Of a DNA stretch of 64,000 nucleotides, positions 8,965 through 17,212 are shown one piece after another. The stretch is from NCBI RefSeq assembly GCF_900105125.1, contig NZ_LT629750.1, positions 7,405,001 to 7,469,000 on the forward strand. Direction: 5' to 3'. Every line of letters starts with the position of its first letter. Within the stretch, counting starts at the first letter, position 1. The position numbers were made by a program, and so were the translations under genes. The notes beneath the pieces are model-generated. The model was not told the origin of the DNA, did no database searches, and saw nothing but the letters and a program-made list of their open reading frames with translations. Source of the stretch: Bradyrhizobium canariense. GTDB taxonomy: Bacteria; Pseudomonadota; Alphaproteobacteria; Rhizobiales; Xanthobacteraceae.

Positions 8965-9357
8965 ATGACAGCTCACGCGCGACGCAAAAGTATTCATATC
9001 GGCGGCTTCAAGCACGCCAATCCGATTCCGAATGCCAGCCGCATCGGCAACCTCTTGATGTCCGGCGTCATCCTCGGCCGCGACCCCAAGACCGGCGAGA
9101 TGCCGAAAACGATCGAAGACCAGTGCGCCAACATGTTCGCGCATATGAAGGCCACCGTGGAAGCTGGCGGCGGCACCACGGATGACATCATCAAGATGAC
9201 GGTGTGGCTACAGGACCGCAACCAGCGCGCGCCGGTCAATACCGAATGGCTGAAGATGTTTCCGGACGAACATTCGCGTCCTGCCCGCCATGCGCTGCAG
9301 ATGGATATGGACGGCGGCGCACTGGTGCAGTGCGACTTCACCGCCGTCATCGACTGA
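8965..9357 (+). CDS. RidA/YjgF/YER057c family protein (deaminase-type)
   Basis: A 130-residue chorismate-mutase-like small protein that normally forms trimers. It has the conserved N-terminal LLMSGVILGRDPKTGEMPKT and the C-terminal QMDMDGGALVQCDFTAVID. RidA proteins hydrolyse imines and enamines. A subgroup comprises the 2-aminomuconate deaminases of aminophenol and hydroxyanthranilate degradation. With FAH and HpaH-type neighbours, a deaminase role on an amino-dienoate is attractive but not proven. AAGGAAA precedes the ATG. Confidence 0.88.
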   Translation: MTAHARRKSIHIGGFKHANPIPNASRIGNLLMSGVILGRDPKTGEMPKTIEDQCANMFAHMKATVEAGGGTTDDIIKMTVWLQDRNQRAPVNTEWLKMFPDEHSRPARHALQMDMDGGALVQCDFTAVID

Positions 9358-9385
9358 AATGTGATCGATAGAAAAGGAATAACAC

Positions 9386-10261
9386 GTGCCGAATTATCTT
9401 GCGTTCGATCCGAATCCGCGCCGCCCGTCAAAACTGCCGCCGCCTAAAAGCGTCGACAGCCAGTTTCACGTGCTGGGACCGCTGGACAAATATCCGGTGA
9501 GGGCGGGCGCCGCCTACCAGATGCCGACGGCGACATGGGAGGCGGCGCTGCGCGTGCATAGGGCGCTCGGGATCGAGCGCGGCATCATCGTGCAGACCAC
9601 GACCTACGGCGCCGATCATGCGGTGGTGCTCGACGCTCTCGCCGCCATGGGCCCGAACTACCGCGGCTGTGCCAACGCGCTGGTGTTCGCGGAGGCCGAT
9701 GATGCCTATCTCGCCAGGCTGCACGATGCCGGCGTGCGTGGCGCTCGCTTCAGCTTCCGCCAGGAATTGGGTGCAGTGCTGTCGGAAAAGGATTTCGCCC
9801 GCGCGATTGCGAGGATTCGCGAACTCGGCTGGTACGCCAAGATCCAGCCGGAGAAGGATGGCATCGTCAGCAGTGTCGACAAATATCGATCGCTCGACGT
9901 GCCGGTGCTGATCGATCATATGGCGCGCCCGGACCCCACGCGCGGCAACAACGACCCGAATTTGCGTACCATGCTGGAGCTTTTGGCCGAAGGAAATTTC
10001 TGGGTGATGCTGTCGTTGGGCGAGAAGACCTCGAAGGTCGGGCCGCCCTGGGACGACGTGATTCCGATCGCACGGAGCTATATCGAGGCGGCGCCGGATC
10101 GCTGCGTATGGGCGAGCGACTGGCCGCATCCGGTCTCGGTGGTGCAGCCGCCCAACGACGCGGATTTGCTGGAGCTGTTGTATCGCTACGCGCCGGACGA
10201 GGCGGAGCTGCAGAAGATACTGGTAACCAATCCAGCGAAGCTGTTCGGGTTCGAGAATTGA
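9386..10261 (+). CDS. Amidohydrolase-superfamily protein, LigI/2-pyrone-4,6-dicarboxylate hydrolase-like
   Basis: A 291-residue TIM-barrel hydrolase. The start is GTG at 9386, preceded by AAAGGAA. The N-terminal motif is D24-S-Q-F-H28 rather than the classical DxHxH, so one metal-binding histidine is replaced by glutamine. GIIVQTTTYGADHAVVLDAL, LIDHMARPDP and ASDWPHP fit the PDC-hydrolase/Amidohydro_2 group. The family includes LigI lactonase, which works without metal, and decarboxylases. As last gene of the operon it may open a lactone or decarboxylate a ring-fission product. Confidence 0.87.
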   Translation: MPNYLAFDPNPRRPSKLPPPKSVDSQFHVLGPLDKYPVRAGAAYQMPTATWEAALRVHRALGIERGIIVQTTTYGADHAVVLDALAAMGPNYRGCANALVFAEADDAYLARLHDAGVRGARFSFRQELGAVLSEKDFARAIARIRELGWYAKIQPEKDGIVSSVDKYRSLDVPVLIDHMARPDPTRGNNDPNLRTMLELLAEGNFWVMLSLGEKTSKVGPPWDDVIPIARSYIEAAPDRCVWASDWPHPVSVVQPPNDADLLELLYRYAPDEAELQKILVTNPAKLFGFEN

Positions 10262-10528
10262 GCAGAACGCGCGGCACAGCCGCCGTCGTGATGACGCTCT
10301 GGCTCTGAGAAGCAAACATCACTCGCACAATTTGGCTGGCCGGCATCACTTTCAGATCGGTAAGATGCTTCATGGATTCATAACGAGAGTTATAGCGCGA
10401 GTAGCGAAATACACGGCTATAAGCACACTTATGGCCGCTTCTGGCGCAAGAAGTCATCCATCGTAAACGAAGGCGCTCGAGCTACCCTTGAACAAAACTG
10501 GACTGGTGGCCTGGGTTCGAGCGGCGTG

Positions 10529-11011
10529 CTACGAGATTGCAATGATCTCAAGCTCTTGACCGGATGTACCGACGACATCCCCAACAGCTTTACCCATCAG
10601 ACTCCTTGCCACTGGGGATACGAAGGAAATAGAACCAGCCTTAGGGTCCGCTTCGTCCTCTCCCACGATACAGTATTTCTGTACGCGCCCATCGTCGCGC
10701 CTGAAGGTTACCGTGCTCCCAAAGGCAATATTGTCTGTTGACGCAGGCTTTCCAATGACCTGAGCCGTTCGAACTCTCGTCGCAAAGTAGCGTACATCAC
10801 GCAAGGGGGATGCCGCTTGACGCCGTCGTTCATTCACGTCTTCGATCTTCTGCGCCGTCTCGTACGCCTCGCGGGCCTGGTGGAGTTGAAATTCCAAAGC
10901 CTTTAATCCCGCTTCCGTAACGAGGTTCGGATGAGGTGAAACCGGGCGGTCGGGCAGCAGCGTCTCCGACGCAGTTTCGGCACTGTCTTCCTTGGTGAAG
11001 GCAACGCTCAA
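10529..11011 (-). CDS. GreA/GreB-family transcription elongation factor
   Basis: A 160-residue protein close to the 158 residues of GreA. The N-terminal helical hairpin (about 30-80; LVTEAGLKALEFQL, then ERRRQAASPLRDV) precedes the FKBP-like C-terminal domain (FGSTVTFRRDDG; SFVSPVARSLMGKAVGDVV). The start is taken as TTG at 11011 because AAAGGAG lies 7-8 nt upstream and the protein then reads SVAFTKED. The open frame reaches 11155 without a ribosome site. Gre factors stimulate transcript cleavage by paused RNA polymerase. The tip region differs from E. coli GreA, so it could be a paralogue with altered activity. Confidence 0.85.
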   Translation of the reverse strand: MSVAFTKEDSAETASETLLPDRPVSPHPNLVTEAGLKALEFQLHQAREAYETAQKIEDVNERRRQAASPLRDVRYFATRVRTAQVIGKPASTDNIAFGSTVTFRRDDGRVQKYCIVGEDEADPKAGSISFVSPVARSLMGKAVGDVVGTSGQELEIIAIS

Positions 11012-11166
11012 GCTCAGACTCCTTTTAGGTGAGATGTGCCAAGAAATGCGTGGTTGGTGATAAAAGCGCGGACTCGCCAGTGGCGCAACGCTTATCGGCT
11101 CTTGCGAACCAAATACCGCGGAGCGAGCGCGAGCAATTACGGGGTTGCCGACCACCTTGGCTGTGC

Positions 11167-11886
11167 TTAGTCGTAGTTCACCTTCGGAAAAAAGTCGCCA
11201 CGCCCTTCGGGTGTCATATCAAGCAGACCCCACAAAGGGTCGACCAGATCCCCGGCGCGATGATGTTGATTGGGGGCGGTTGGCGCGAAACTCATCTCCG
11301 AGCCCCAAAAGTGACGGATCTCCCCGTCAGACTTCTTGAACACGTTAAATATTGTTTCGTCCCAGTTCTCGCCGTCCGGGACGCGACGCTGTGCACGCAT
11401 TCCCTTGGAAAATCTTGAAGTGTCACCAAAATAATCTGAGTCGTATTTGTTACCCGCCGTAGACACGAGCGAGAGCTGGTCCCAGCCGCGTTCGTGTGCC
11501 CACGCGGCCAGACGTGCGATTGGGGACTTGGCTACAATGTGAAGTGCCGCTCTCCGGCCCATGTGCCTTGCCGCGCCGTCGATCCCATCGAGCAAGTGCG
11601 TGCAGCCCGGACACTGTAGTTCGCGCTCGGGTCCATACATGAAGCTGTACAGAATGAGCGTGTCGTGCGAACCGAACAACTCGGACATCTTTACCCTCTC
11701 TGGCGTTGCATTCTTGCCAATCCGCTCGAATACATAGTCTTCCGAAACCTTGCCGCCTGGCGGGAGGGCGCGGCGTTTGGCTGCAACAGTTTCTATCTGA
11801 GCACGAAGTGCAATCTCGTCGTTCAGAAGTGCGTTTCTGGCGGCACGATACGCGGTGCTTTCGTTCGGATAGTGGAGATGCTCCAT
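11167..11886 (-). CDS. DUF899 family protein (thioredoxin-fold)
   Basis: A 239-residue protein. The ATG at 11886 (MEHLHYPNES) has GGAGG about 6 nt upstream; the frame is open to 11922. It shows the DUF899 pattern: MSELFGSHDTLILYSFMYGP, then a CPGC pair in ELQCPGCTHLLDG, and HFWGSEM near the end. The fold is thioredoxin-like and CPGC is a potential redox-active pair, but the function of the family is unknown. The gene lies about 155 nt upstream of the GreA-type gene on the same strand. Confidence 0.88.
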   Translation of the reverse strand: MEHLHYPNESTAYRAARNALLNDEIALRAQIETVAAKRRALPPGGKVSEDYVFERIGKNATPERVKMSELFGSHDTLILYSFMYGPERELQCPGCTHLLDGIDGAARHMGRRAALHIVAKSPIARLAAWAHERGWDQLSLVSTAGNKYDSDYFGDTSRFSKGMRAQRRVPDGENWDETIFNVFKKSDGEIRHFWGSEMSFAPTAPNQHHRAGDLVDPLWGLLDMTPEGRGDFFPKVNYD

Positions 11887-12236
11887 GGCTTGCCTCCGGT
11901 CTGGTGGCTTCTTGACACTCAAGAATAAACCCGTCCGAGAGAAGCCGGGTCCCTTGGTGTGCCGCTCTGCAATCCATCCAGCGAGGCGAAAATTGCGACC
12001 ATCGGGGCCAGTCCCTGCTTACAGCCGCTTCTGGCACATAGTAACCAGGTAAGGAACACACGCCGAGTTGCTCCTTGCGTTTTGGGCCTCGATGGGTTTT
12101 AAGCCCGGTGACTTCATCACCACAGGTATGAACGAGAAGCGAACTGCGTGGCTTTGCTGCGTTTTAAACAGAGTGACCACCCCCGGTCGCTCATGCGCTT
12201 TGAACTGTTCTGAGCCTCTCCACAAAGGAATCCATC
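11887..12236. other. Gene-free stretch upstream of HU gene
   Basis: This 350-nt divergent interval holds the 5' regions of the DUF899 gene (leftward) and the HU gene (rightward). I see no convincing gene. The short string GCCGCTTCTGGCACA near 12019 resembles GCCGCTTCTGGCGCA near 10435, suggesting worn copies of a dispersed sequence. No terminator or clear promoter stands out. Confidence 0.4.
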
Positions 12237-12533
12237 ATGGCCAAGATGACCAAGAATCAGTTGATTGATGCAATTGCAGAAGGAACGCAGGTCTCCAAAG
12301 GAGACGTAAAGGCCGTCATCGAGCAGATGGCGACTGTAGGCTATAAGGAACTGAATGAATCCGGCGAGTTCGTCATTCCTGGCTTCGTCAAAATGTCGGT
12401 CGTGAATAAGCCTGCTACGGAAGCCCGCAGCGGTGTAAATCCTTTCACGAAAGAGCCCATGGAGTTCGCGGCCAAGCCGGCCAGCAAGTCGGTCAAGGCA
12501 TCACCCCTGAAGGTTGCTAAAGACGCTGTTTGA
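12237..12533 (+). CDS. HU-family DNA-binding protein
   Basis: A 98-residue nucleoid protein, slightly longer than the usual 90. It shows MTKNQLIDAIAEGTQVSKGDVKAVIEQM, then GEFVIPGFVKMSVVNKPATEARSGVNPFT, covering the helical dimer core and the DNA-clasping beta arm (the R-x-G-x-NP motif is seen as RSGVNP). The C-terminus adds a lysine-rich tail (ASKSVKASPLKVAKDAV) that may bind DNA electrostatically. AAAGGAA lies upstream of the ATG. It binds and bends DNA non-specifically. It looks like a paralogue of the housekeeping HU. Confidence 0.93.
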   Translation: MAKMTKNQLIDAIAEGTQVSKGDVKAVIEQMATVGYKELNESGEFVIPGFVKMSVVNKPATEARSGVNPFTKEPMEFAAKPASKSVKASPLKVAKDAV

Positions 12534-12734
12534 AGCGGACGGGTTGGTTGAGGTGTGTTCGTTCGCCTGAACTGTGGGTAATTCCATCACACCCTGGACA
12601 GGCACCTCCACCCGCACACTATGCGCCCCGGGATGGAATCTCTGGAGGGCCTAGGGGGACAGTCTCGCAAAGGCCAGGCGGTGTAATGCCCGCCGCCGGC
12701 GGCGTGTCCCGGCAGCATATTTGGTAGCAATGAA

Positions 12735-15257
12735 TCAGCAGCCTTGGTCGGCCGTTTGTGCTGCTTTGGCGCCTTGCAGAGCGGCAGAATCCGCCAGGCA
12801 ACGCGACAATGCGCCGACTAACTCCGCGGACATCAGGGGGTGATGGACAACTTCGGAAATCCCCGAACCTACCAGTAATGGGGCGCCCAGGTCTCGCGCC
12901 GAGGGCGTCGCCAGGATAATTGGCAGCGCCGGCAGGGCATCATGCAGCGCTGCCGCGAAATCGAGGGCAGAAGCGTTGCCGGGCTGGTGGCATACGAGCG
13001 CAGCATCGAATCGCAATGGTATGGCACGGCACGCCGCCATTGCGTCAGCCAGCTTCGTGAAGCCGACGGGCTCATAGCCAAGGGCTGCCAGGACTTCCTC
13101 ATGGCGCAGCAGACGCACGGGATCGGTTTCGAACACCAGCACCGTCTCGCCAATGCCGCGGCCGACCATGCCGGACGCATGTCGAGTTGATTCCAATTCA
13201 TTGGGCGGAGCACATGGAAGCCAAATGTCGAAACGCGTTCCCGCGCCAACTGCGCTCTGCACGCCGATCGCTCCGTCATGCTCGTGGACAATTTCACGTG
13301 CCGTCGCTAGTCCCAGACCATTGCCCTCGATGCGCGTCGTAAAAAACGGGTCAAAAATTCGCTTCAGGGTCGCTTTGTCCATGCCGCGTCCGGAATCAGA
13401 TATCGAAACGACCGCGAAGCGGCCGGGGCCGACGTCGTCACCGCCGACCTTCAGCGTATGAGCCATTTCCCGCACCTCGATCCGGATCTCGACAATACCG
13501 GGCTGGTCCATCGCCTGGGCGGCGTTGTTGCAGACATTCAGAATGACCTGCTGCAACTGCGCCGGCTCCGCCGACACAATCGCTCGCTCGGGTGTCTCGC
13601 GGACCATCAGTTCGACATGGGAAGGCAACGATGCAGTGAGCAGCGACCTTGTTTCCGCGACCAATGCGTTGATGCAAATCCGCTCCCGCCTGGCATCGCC
13701 GCGGTTGCCGAATGTAAGGATCTGATCGACCAGCTCGCGTGCCCGTTCGCCGGCGTGACGAATCTCAGCGAGATTGCTGGCCGACCGGCTTCCGGCGCTG
13801 ACCTGCGTATCAGCCATCTCCGCGTAGCCAAGGATTGCGCCGACGATATTATTGAAGTTATGCGCTATTCCGCTTGCAAAGGCACCGAGCGTCTCCAACC
13901 GGCGGGCCTGTTGCAAGTTCACCTCGAGACGCTCCTTCTCCTGCTCAAGAGCGACTCTGCCAACGGCATTTGCAATGGCGTCGAACGCCATGCGAAAGAG
14001 AGAGAATTCAGCCCATTGAGCAAGCGTTCCCGCGCGCAGCGCATCGAAACCAAGGATCGCGCGCGTCCTCTGCCCGCCTGGGCTCAGGATGCACAGCCAG
14101 CCTTGAAGGCCGGCGTCCGCCAGCAGGTTTATCGTGTCATAGGAGTGCGAGGGCCTTACCACCGGGATGTGAACGATGTTGTCATCCCCGTGCTCAAGGC
14201 GAGACGCAATATTCAGCGCACGTTCGGGCCACCCTTGCGGGAATTCCGCTCTGCCGCGAAACCACCGATAGACCTTGATTGGCTCTGCTGCCACTATGAA
14301 ATAAGCTCGGTCGGCGCCGAGGCACTCCGCTAATTCTTGCAGTGCCCACTTAACGTCCGTGGCAATCTCGTGCTGTTGGGAATTGATGAATCGCGTCGAG
14401 ATCCGGGCGATCACGTGTTCAAAGCCAGCACGACGCCGCAAGGCAATCGCTCGCGCGCGCAGTTGCAACCCAAGATATGCCAGCGCTCCAAGCAGCATCA
14501 CGGACGTCACATAAAGGAACAGACGGTATCGGCGCGCCGAGGCGCGCGCGGCAAGCTGGCGCTTCACGATCAATGAACGAACGGCGGTCTGTTCCGGGTT
14601 GCTTGCTGTGGCAATGAGAGCCTTCAGCACGGCGTCGGTCGCTGGCAGAAGGTCGCGCAATATCCCTCCGTGCGCGACCGCTGCTTGAATCGACTCGGCA
14701 TCGTCGCGAGGGCTTTGCAGCGCCGCGAGTTCGTTCAAGCGTTGCTGAACCTCGTCGACGGCGACCTGTGACGTATCGAGTGTGAGATGCAGCATGGCGG
14801 CGGCCAGGGCGCTCGTGGCCGCAACCACCGGCTTATCGTTCGATGCCGCAAGACGGGCGCTGAATATTCCAAAATAGGTAAGCGAGTTCTGCAGCAATGC
14901 GTTCCTGCTCTTGAACCGTTCGACCAGATCCTGCTGCCGGTGGGCAACGGTGGCCAGAACTTCGATTGCAGCGCTTTCCTCGGACTTTGGGCCCGCAGCT
15001 TCACGCAATCGATCGAGCGAGTTGTCGTACGCGTCTGCGATCCGCGCCAAGGCATCGTAATTTCGCGACAAGCCGACGCGCGCAGTCAACACCTCACGGT
15101 TCAGTGCGCGCTCAAATCGGGAGAAATCGTCAAGTGCCCGTAGCTCTCGATCATAACGAACGGAATTCAGGTTCAATCCGCTCAGTAGCAGCCAGGTTAG
15201 CAGCAAAAGAAAGAACAATACGATGACTGCGACTGGGGTTGCCTTCAGGGTGCTCAT
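12735..15257 (-). CDS. DAHL-domain sensor histidine kinase with degenerate C-terminal receiver (VirA-like architecture)
   Basis: An 840-residue inner-membrane kinase. TM1 is at about 8-28, a helical periplasmic DAHL-type sensor at about 30-240, TM2 at about 246-266, and a GAF-like region at about 280-430. The HisKA domain has phosphoacceptor H466 in GIAHNFNN. An HATPase domain follows (N box near 574-583, DSGRGMD near 621, GNGLGLA near 645). The last 130 residues are receiver-shaped, but the phosphoacceptor aspartate site reads CHQPG (756-760) and the conserved lysine site reads VHHPL (804-808), so this receiver cannot be phosphorylated normally. Its ATG overlaps the peroxidase stop, so the two are co-translated. 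Confidence 0.88.
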   Translation of the reverse strand: MSTLKATPVAVIVLFFLLLLTWLLLSGLNLNSVRYDRELRALDDFSRFERALNREVLTARVGLSRNYDALARIADAYDNSLDRLREAAGPKSEESAAIEVLATVAHRQQDLVERFKSRNALLQNSLTYFGIFSARLAASNDKPVVAATSALAAAMLHLTLDTSQVAVDEVQQRLNELAALQSPRDDAESIQAAVAHGGILRDLLPATDAVLKALIATASNPEQTAVRSLIVKRQLAARASARRYRLFLYVTSVMLLGALAYLGLQLRARAIALRRRAGFEHVIARISTRFINSQQHEIATDVKWALQELAECLGADRAYFIVAAEPIKVYRWFRGRAEFPQGWPERALNIASRLEHGDDNIVHIPVVRPSHSYDTINLLADAGLQGWLCILSPGGQRTRAILGFDALRAGTLAQWAEFSLFRMAFDAIANAVGRVALEQEKERLEVNLQQARRLETLGAFASGIAHNFNNIVGAILGYAEMADTQVSAGSRSASNLAEIRHAGERARELVDQILTFGNRGDARRERICINALVAETRSLLTASLPSHVELMVRETPERAIVSAEPAQLQQVILNVCNNAAQAMDQPGIVEIRIEVREMAHTLKVGGDDVGPGRFAVVSISDSGRGMDKATLKRIFDPFFTTRIEGNGLGLATAREIVHEHDGAIGVQSAVGAGTRFDIWLPCAPPNELESTRHASGMVGRGIGETVLVFETDPVRLLRHEEVLAALGYEPVGFTKLADAMAACRAIPLRFDAALVCHQPGNASALDFAAALHDALPALPIILATPSARDLGAPLLVGSGISEVVHHPLMSAELVGALSRCLADSAALQGAKAAQTADQGC

Positions 15258-16273
15258 GGTGACGCCCCCACGGGCACCCCGCGATAGTATCCGGTCAAGC
15301 TCTGCAGATATGCGACGATCTCGTTTACCTGCTGGTTTGTCAGCGTCGAATTGAGCTGTGCGAGGCCCATTTTCCGAACGGCGTCATCGAGCGTTGGCGC
15401 ACTGCCGTCATGAAAATACGGCGGCGTTGTCGCGACATTGCGTAGACTTGGCACGCGTAGAATCTCGGGCTGTGGCGATGCGAGCGGATGGAAAATTCCG
15501 TGCCGTTCGAAAAGATTGCCGCCGATATTTACGCCCTGGTGACAGGAGGCGCATCCCAAGGATTTGAATAGCCGATATCCATTCAATTCGTCGGCCGACA
15601 GCGCGGCCGGATCGCCCGCGAGCCAGTGATCGAACCGGCTGCCTGGTGTTACGAGAGTTCGCTCAAAGCTCGCGATTGCGTCCACGACGTTTAAAGCGTC
15701 CGGACCGCGTCCAAAGGCGGCGGCGAATTCCTGACGCACACCGGCGTCTGCGTTAAGTCTTTCGGCAATTTCGGAAGGGTTGGTACCCATAATCCAGGGG
15801 CTTTCCAATGAGGCTTTGATATCTGACTCAAGGGTCCGGAATTTTCCCTCCCAACCGAAGCGAAAGCTGAGCGAGGCGTTGAATACCGTAAGGGTGTTGA
15901 GAGGGAGGCCGGAGCCGTCGAGGGCGACGTCGTGACTATTTCTACTTGCGCCATTGGTGCGGAGATCGTGACACGACGCGCAACTGCGCGAATTGTCGTG
16001 AGACAGCCGAGGGTCGCCGAACAGACGCTCCCCGAGCTTAACCTTCAACGGATCGATTGTGGCGGGCTCGGGAATCGGGGTGATCGGTTCTTTGGCCGTG
16101 GTGCTGTTGGCATCAAGCATTTGATCAGAAGATTGCGACGGCGCTGGGGAAAGCTGCAAGCTGCCAAGAATCAGCACACAGACGCCGATGGCGCGCCGCC
16201 CACGAAGAGCGGTTCGCGAGATTTCAGCTTTACTTGACCTCGGCAACTGCCGCAAATCTCTTTGGGGCAGCAA
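15254..16273 (-). CDS. Di-haem cytochrome c peroxidase / MauG family protein
   Basis: About 339 residues from a TTG at 16273; the true start is uncertain because no ribosome site is obvious there. A hydrophobic export segment (about 28-46, AIGVCVLILGSLQL) is followed by two haem-attachment motifs, CASCH at 98-102 and CASCH at 241-245. PSLRNVATTPPYFHDGSAPTLDDAV near the end is the hallmark of bacterial CcpA/MauG enzymes. Members reduce peroxide or oxidise protein or quinol partners in the periplasm. It is coupled by a 4-nt overlap to the downstream kinase gene, so a redox signal read by that kinase is possible. Confidence 0.9.
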   Translation of the reverse strand: MLPQRDLRQLPRSSKAEISRTALRGRRAIGVCVLILGSLQLSPAPSQSSDQMLDANSTTAKEPITPIPEPATIDPLKVKLGERLFGDPRLSHDNSRSCASCHDLRTNGASRNSHDVALDGSGLPLNTLTVFNASLSFRFGWEGKFRTLESDIKASLESPWIMGTNPSEIAERLNADAGVRQEFAAAFGRGPDALNVVDAIASFERTLVTPGSRFDHWLAGDPAALSADELNGYRLFKSLGCASCHQGVNIGGNLFERHGIFHPLASPQPEILRVPSLRNVATTPPYFHDGSAPTLDDAVRKMGLAQLNSTLTNQQVNEIVAYLQSLTGYYRGVPVGASP

Positions 16274-16442
16274 TTCAGCGATCTTTGCTCAAGCGAAAAT
16301 ATTTCTCCCTCGGTGTCAGCCCCGCCATCTAGTCCAATTTTGCGTCATAACGGTGTTCTTGCCGGCTACGAATCCCCTGTAGAGAATCATGCTGCCGGCC
16401 GCATGGCAGAAGCCGATTCCGGCGATTGCGAAGGAGACCATA

Positions 16443-17054
16443 TCAGCAATCATGACAGTATCTCACGACCTGCTCGATCTGCGAGCGGTGGGGAATGCCC
16501 ATGTCGAGCAAGGTCCGGTCATCGAGTTCGGCCAGCGCCGCGATGGTTGTTTTGATCTTTCGTTCCCGTTCGCGCGAACTATCGTCTGAGAAAGCGATCA
16601 CATATCCGGCGGGTGTCACATGATTGGACTGGCGGTCAAGCTCGGATGATGCCGCGTACCGGGTTGCAGCCGGTGAAATCGGGCTTGTAAACCCTCGCCG
16701 TTCGCTGGGATCGATATCTCTCGGCTGCGGGATTTGTCCTTCGTCGCGAGTGGGCTCAAGAGCAAAGAGCGCTGCCGGATGCGTGGCTGCGCCATATAAC
16801 GCAAAGCTTTCGATGAGATAGTCCAGTACCGACGACCAGAACGTGGCCTTGCGCTGATTCGTGTCCGTCCGCGCAACGATCACCGCCGGGAATTTATCCG
16901 GCACTGCAATGATTACGGTTGGAGATTTCACGCCTGCCAAGTCAACCCGGGCGGTCCGCATCGATTTTTTGTCGGCAGTTCCTCCGGCTTCGTCAGGGAA
17001 ATAGTGTCGCCTGAGAAAATCGTTTGCCGTTCCAGAAAAATGATTCGCCATCAT
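16443..17054 (-). CDS. DUF1127-tailed hypothetical protein
   Basis: A 203-residue protein from the ATG at 17054 (MMANHFSG), which has GGGAG about 6 nt upstream; the frame extends to 17192 without support. The last roughly 45 residues match the DUF1127 motif (IAALAELDDRTLLDMGIPHRSQIEQVVR), an arginine-rich module that in alphaproteobacteria usually forms tiny stand-alone proteins implicated in RNA turnover and phosphate or stress adaptation. The first 150 residues are not recognised. Such a long N-terminal extension on DUF1127 is unusual. It lies between the response-regulator and peroxidase genes, same strand. Confidence 0.75.
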   Translation of the reverse strand: MMANHFSGTANDFLRRHYFPDEAGGTADKKSMRTARVDLAGVKSPTVIIAVPDKFPAVIVARTDTNQRKATFWSSVLDYLIESFALYGAATHPAALFALEPTRDEGQIPQPRDIDPSERRGFTSPISPAATRYAASSELDRQSNHVTPAGYVIAFSDDSSRERERKIKTTIAALAELDDRTLLDMGIPHRSQIEQVVRYCHDC

Positions 17055-17162
17055 GTGAAACTCCCGCAAGCTGTTTGCGGGACTAATCTGGCGGCGGCCT
17101 GTTACGGTATTGTCTCCGCGGCGAAGAATATCGTTACGCCTGCAACTTCGCGCGGCCATAAT

Positions 17163-17178
17163 TGTGGTCACGACCACA
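17163..17178. promoter_or_regulatory. 7+2+7 perfect inverted repeat upstream of the DUF1127 gene
   Basis: TGTGGTC-AC-GACCACA. It is too tight for a hairpin terminator but typical of a dimeric regulator site. It lies in the 158-nt gap between the OmpR-type gene and the DUF1127 gene and could bind the adjacent response regulator. Confidence 0.4.
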
Positions 17179-17212
17179 CCCCGCTGCGGCATGTCTCAAA
17201 AAGCTTCATGTC

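Noticed and set aside
10435..12033. Similar strings GCCGCTTCTGGC(G/A)CA near 10435 and 12019 as ends of an insertion sequence
   Set aside because: The match is only about 15 bp, in the same orientation, with no transposase between them and functional-looking genes inside; at most worn copies of a dispersed repeat.
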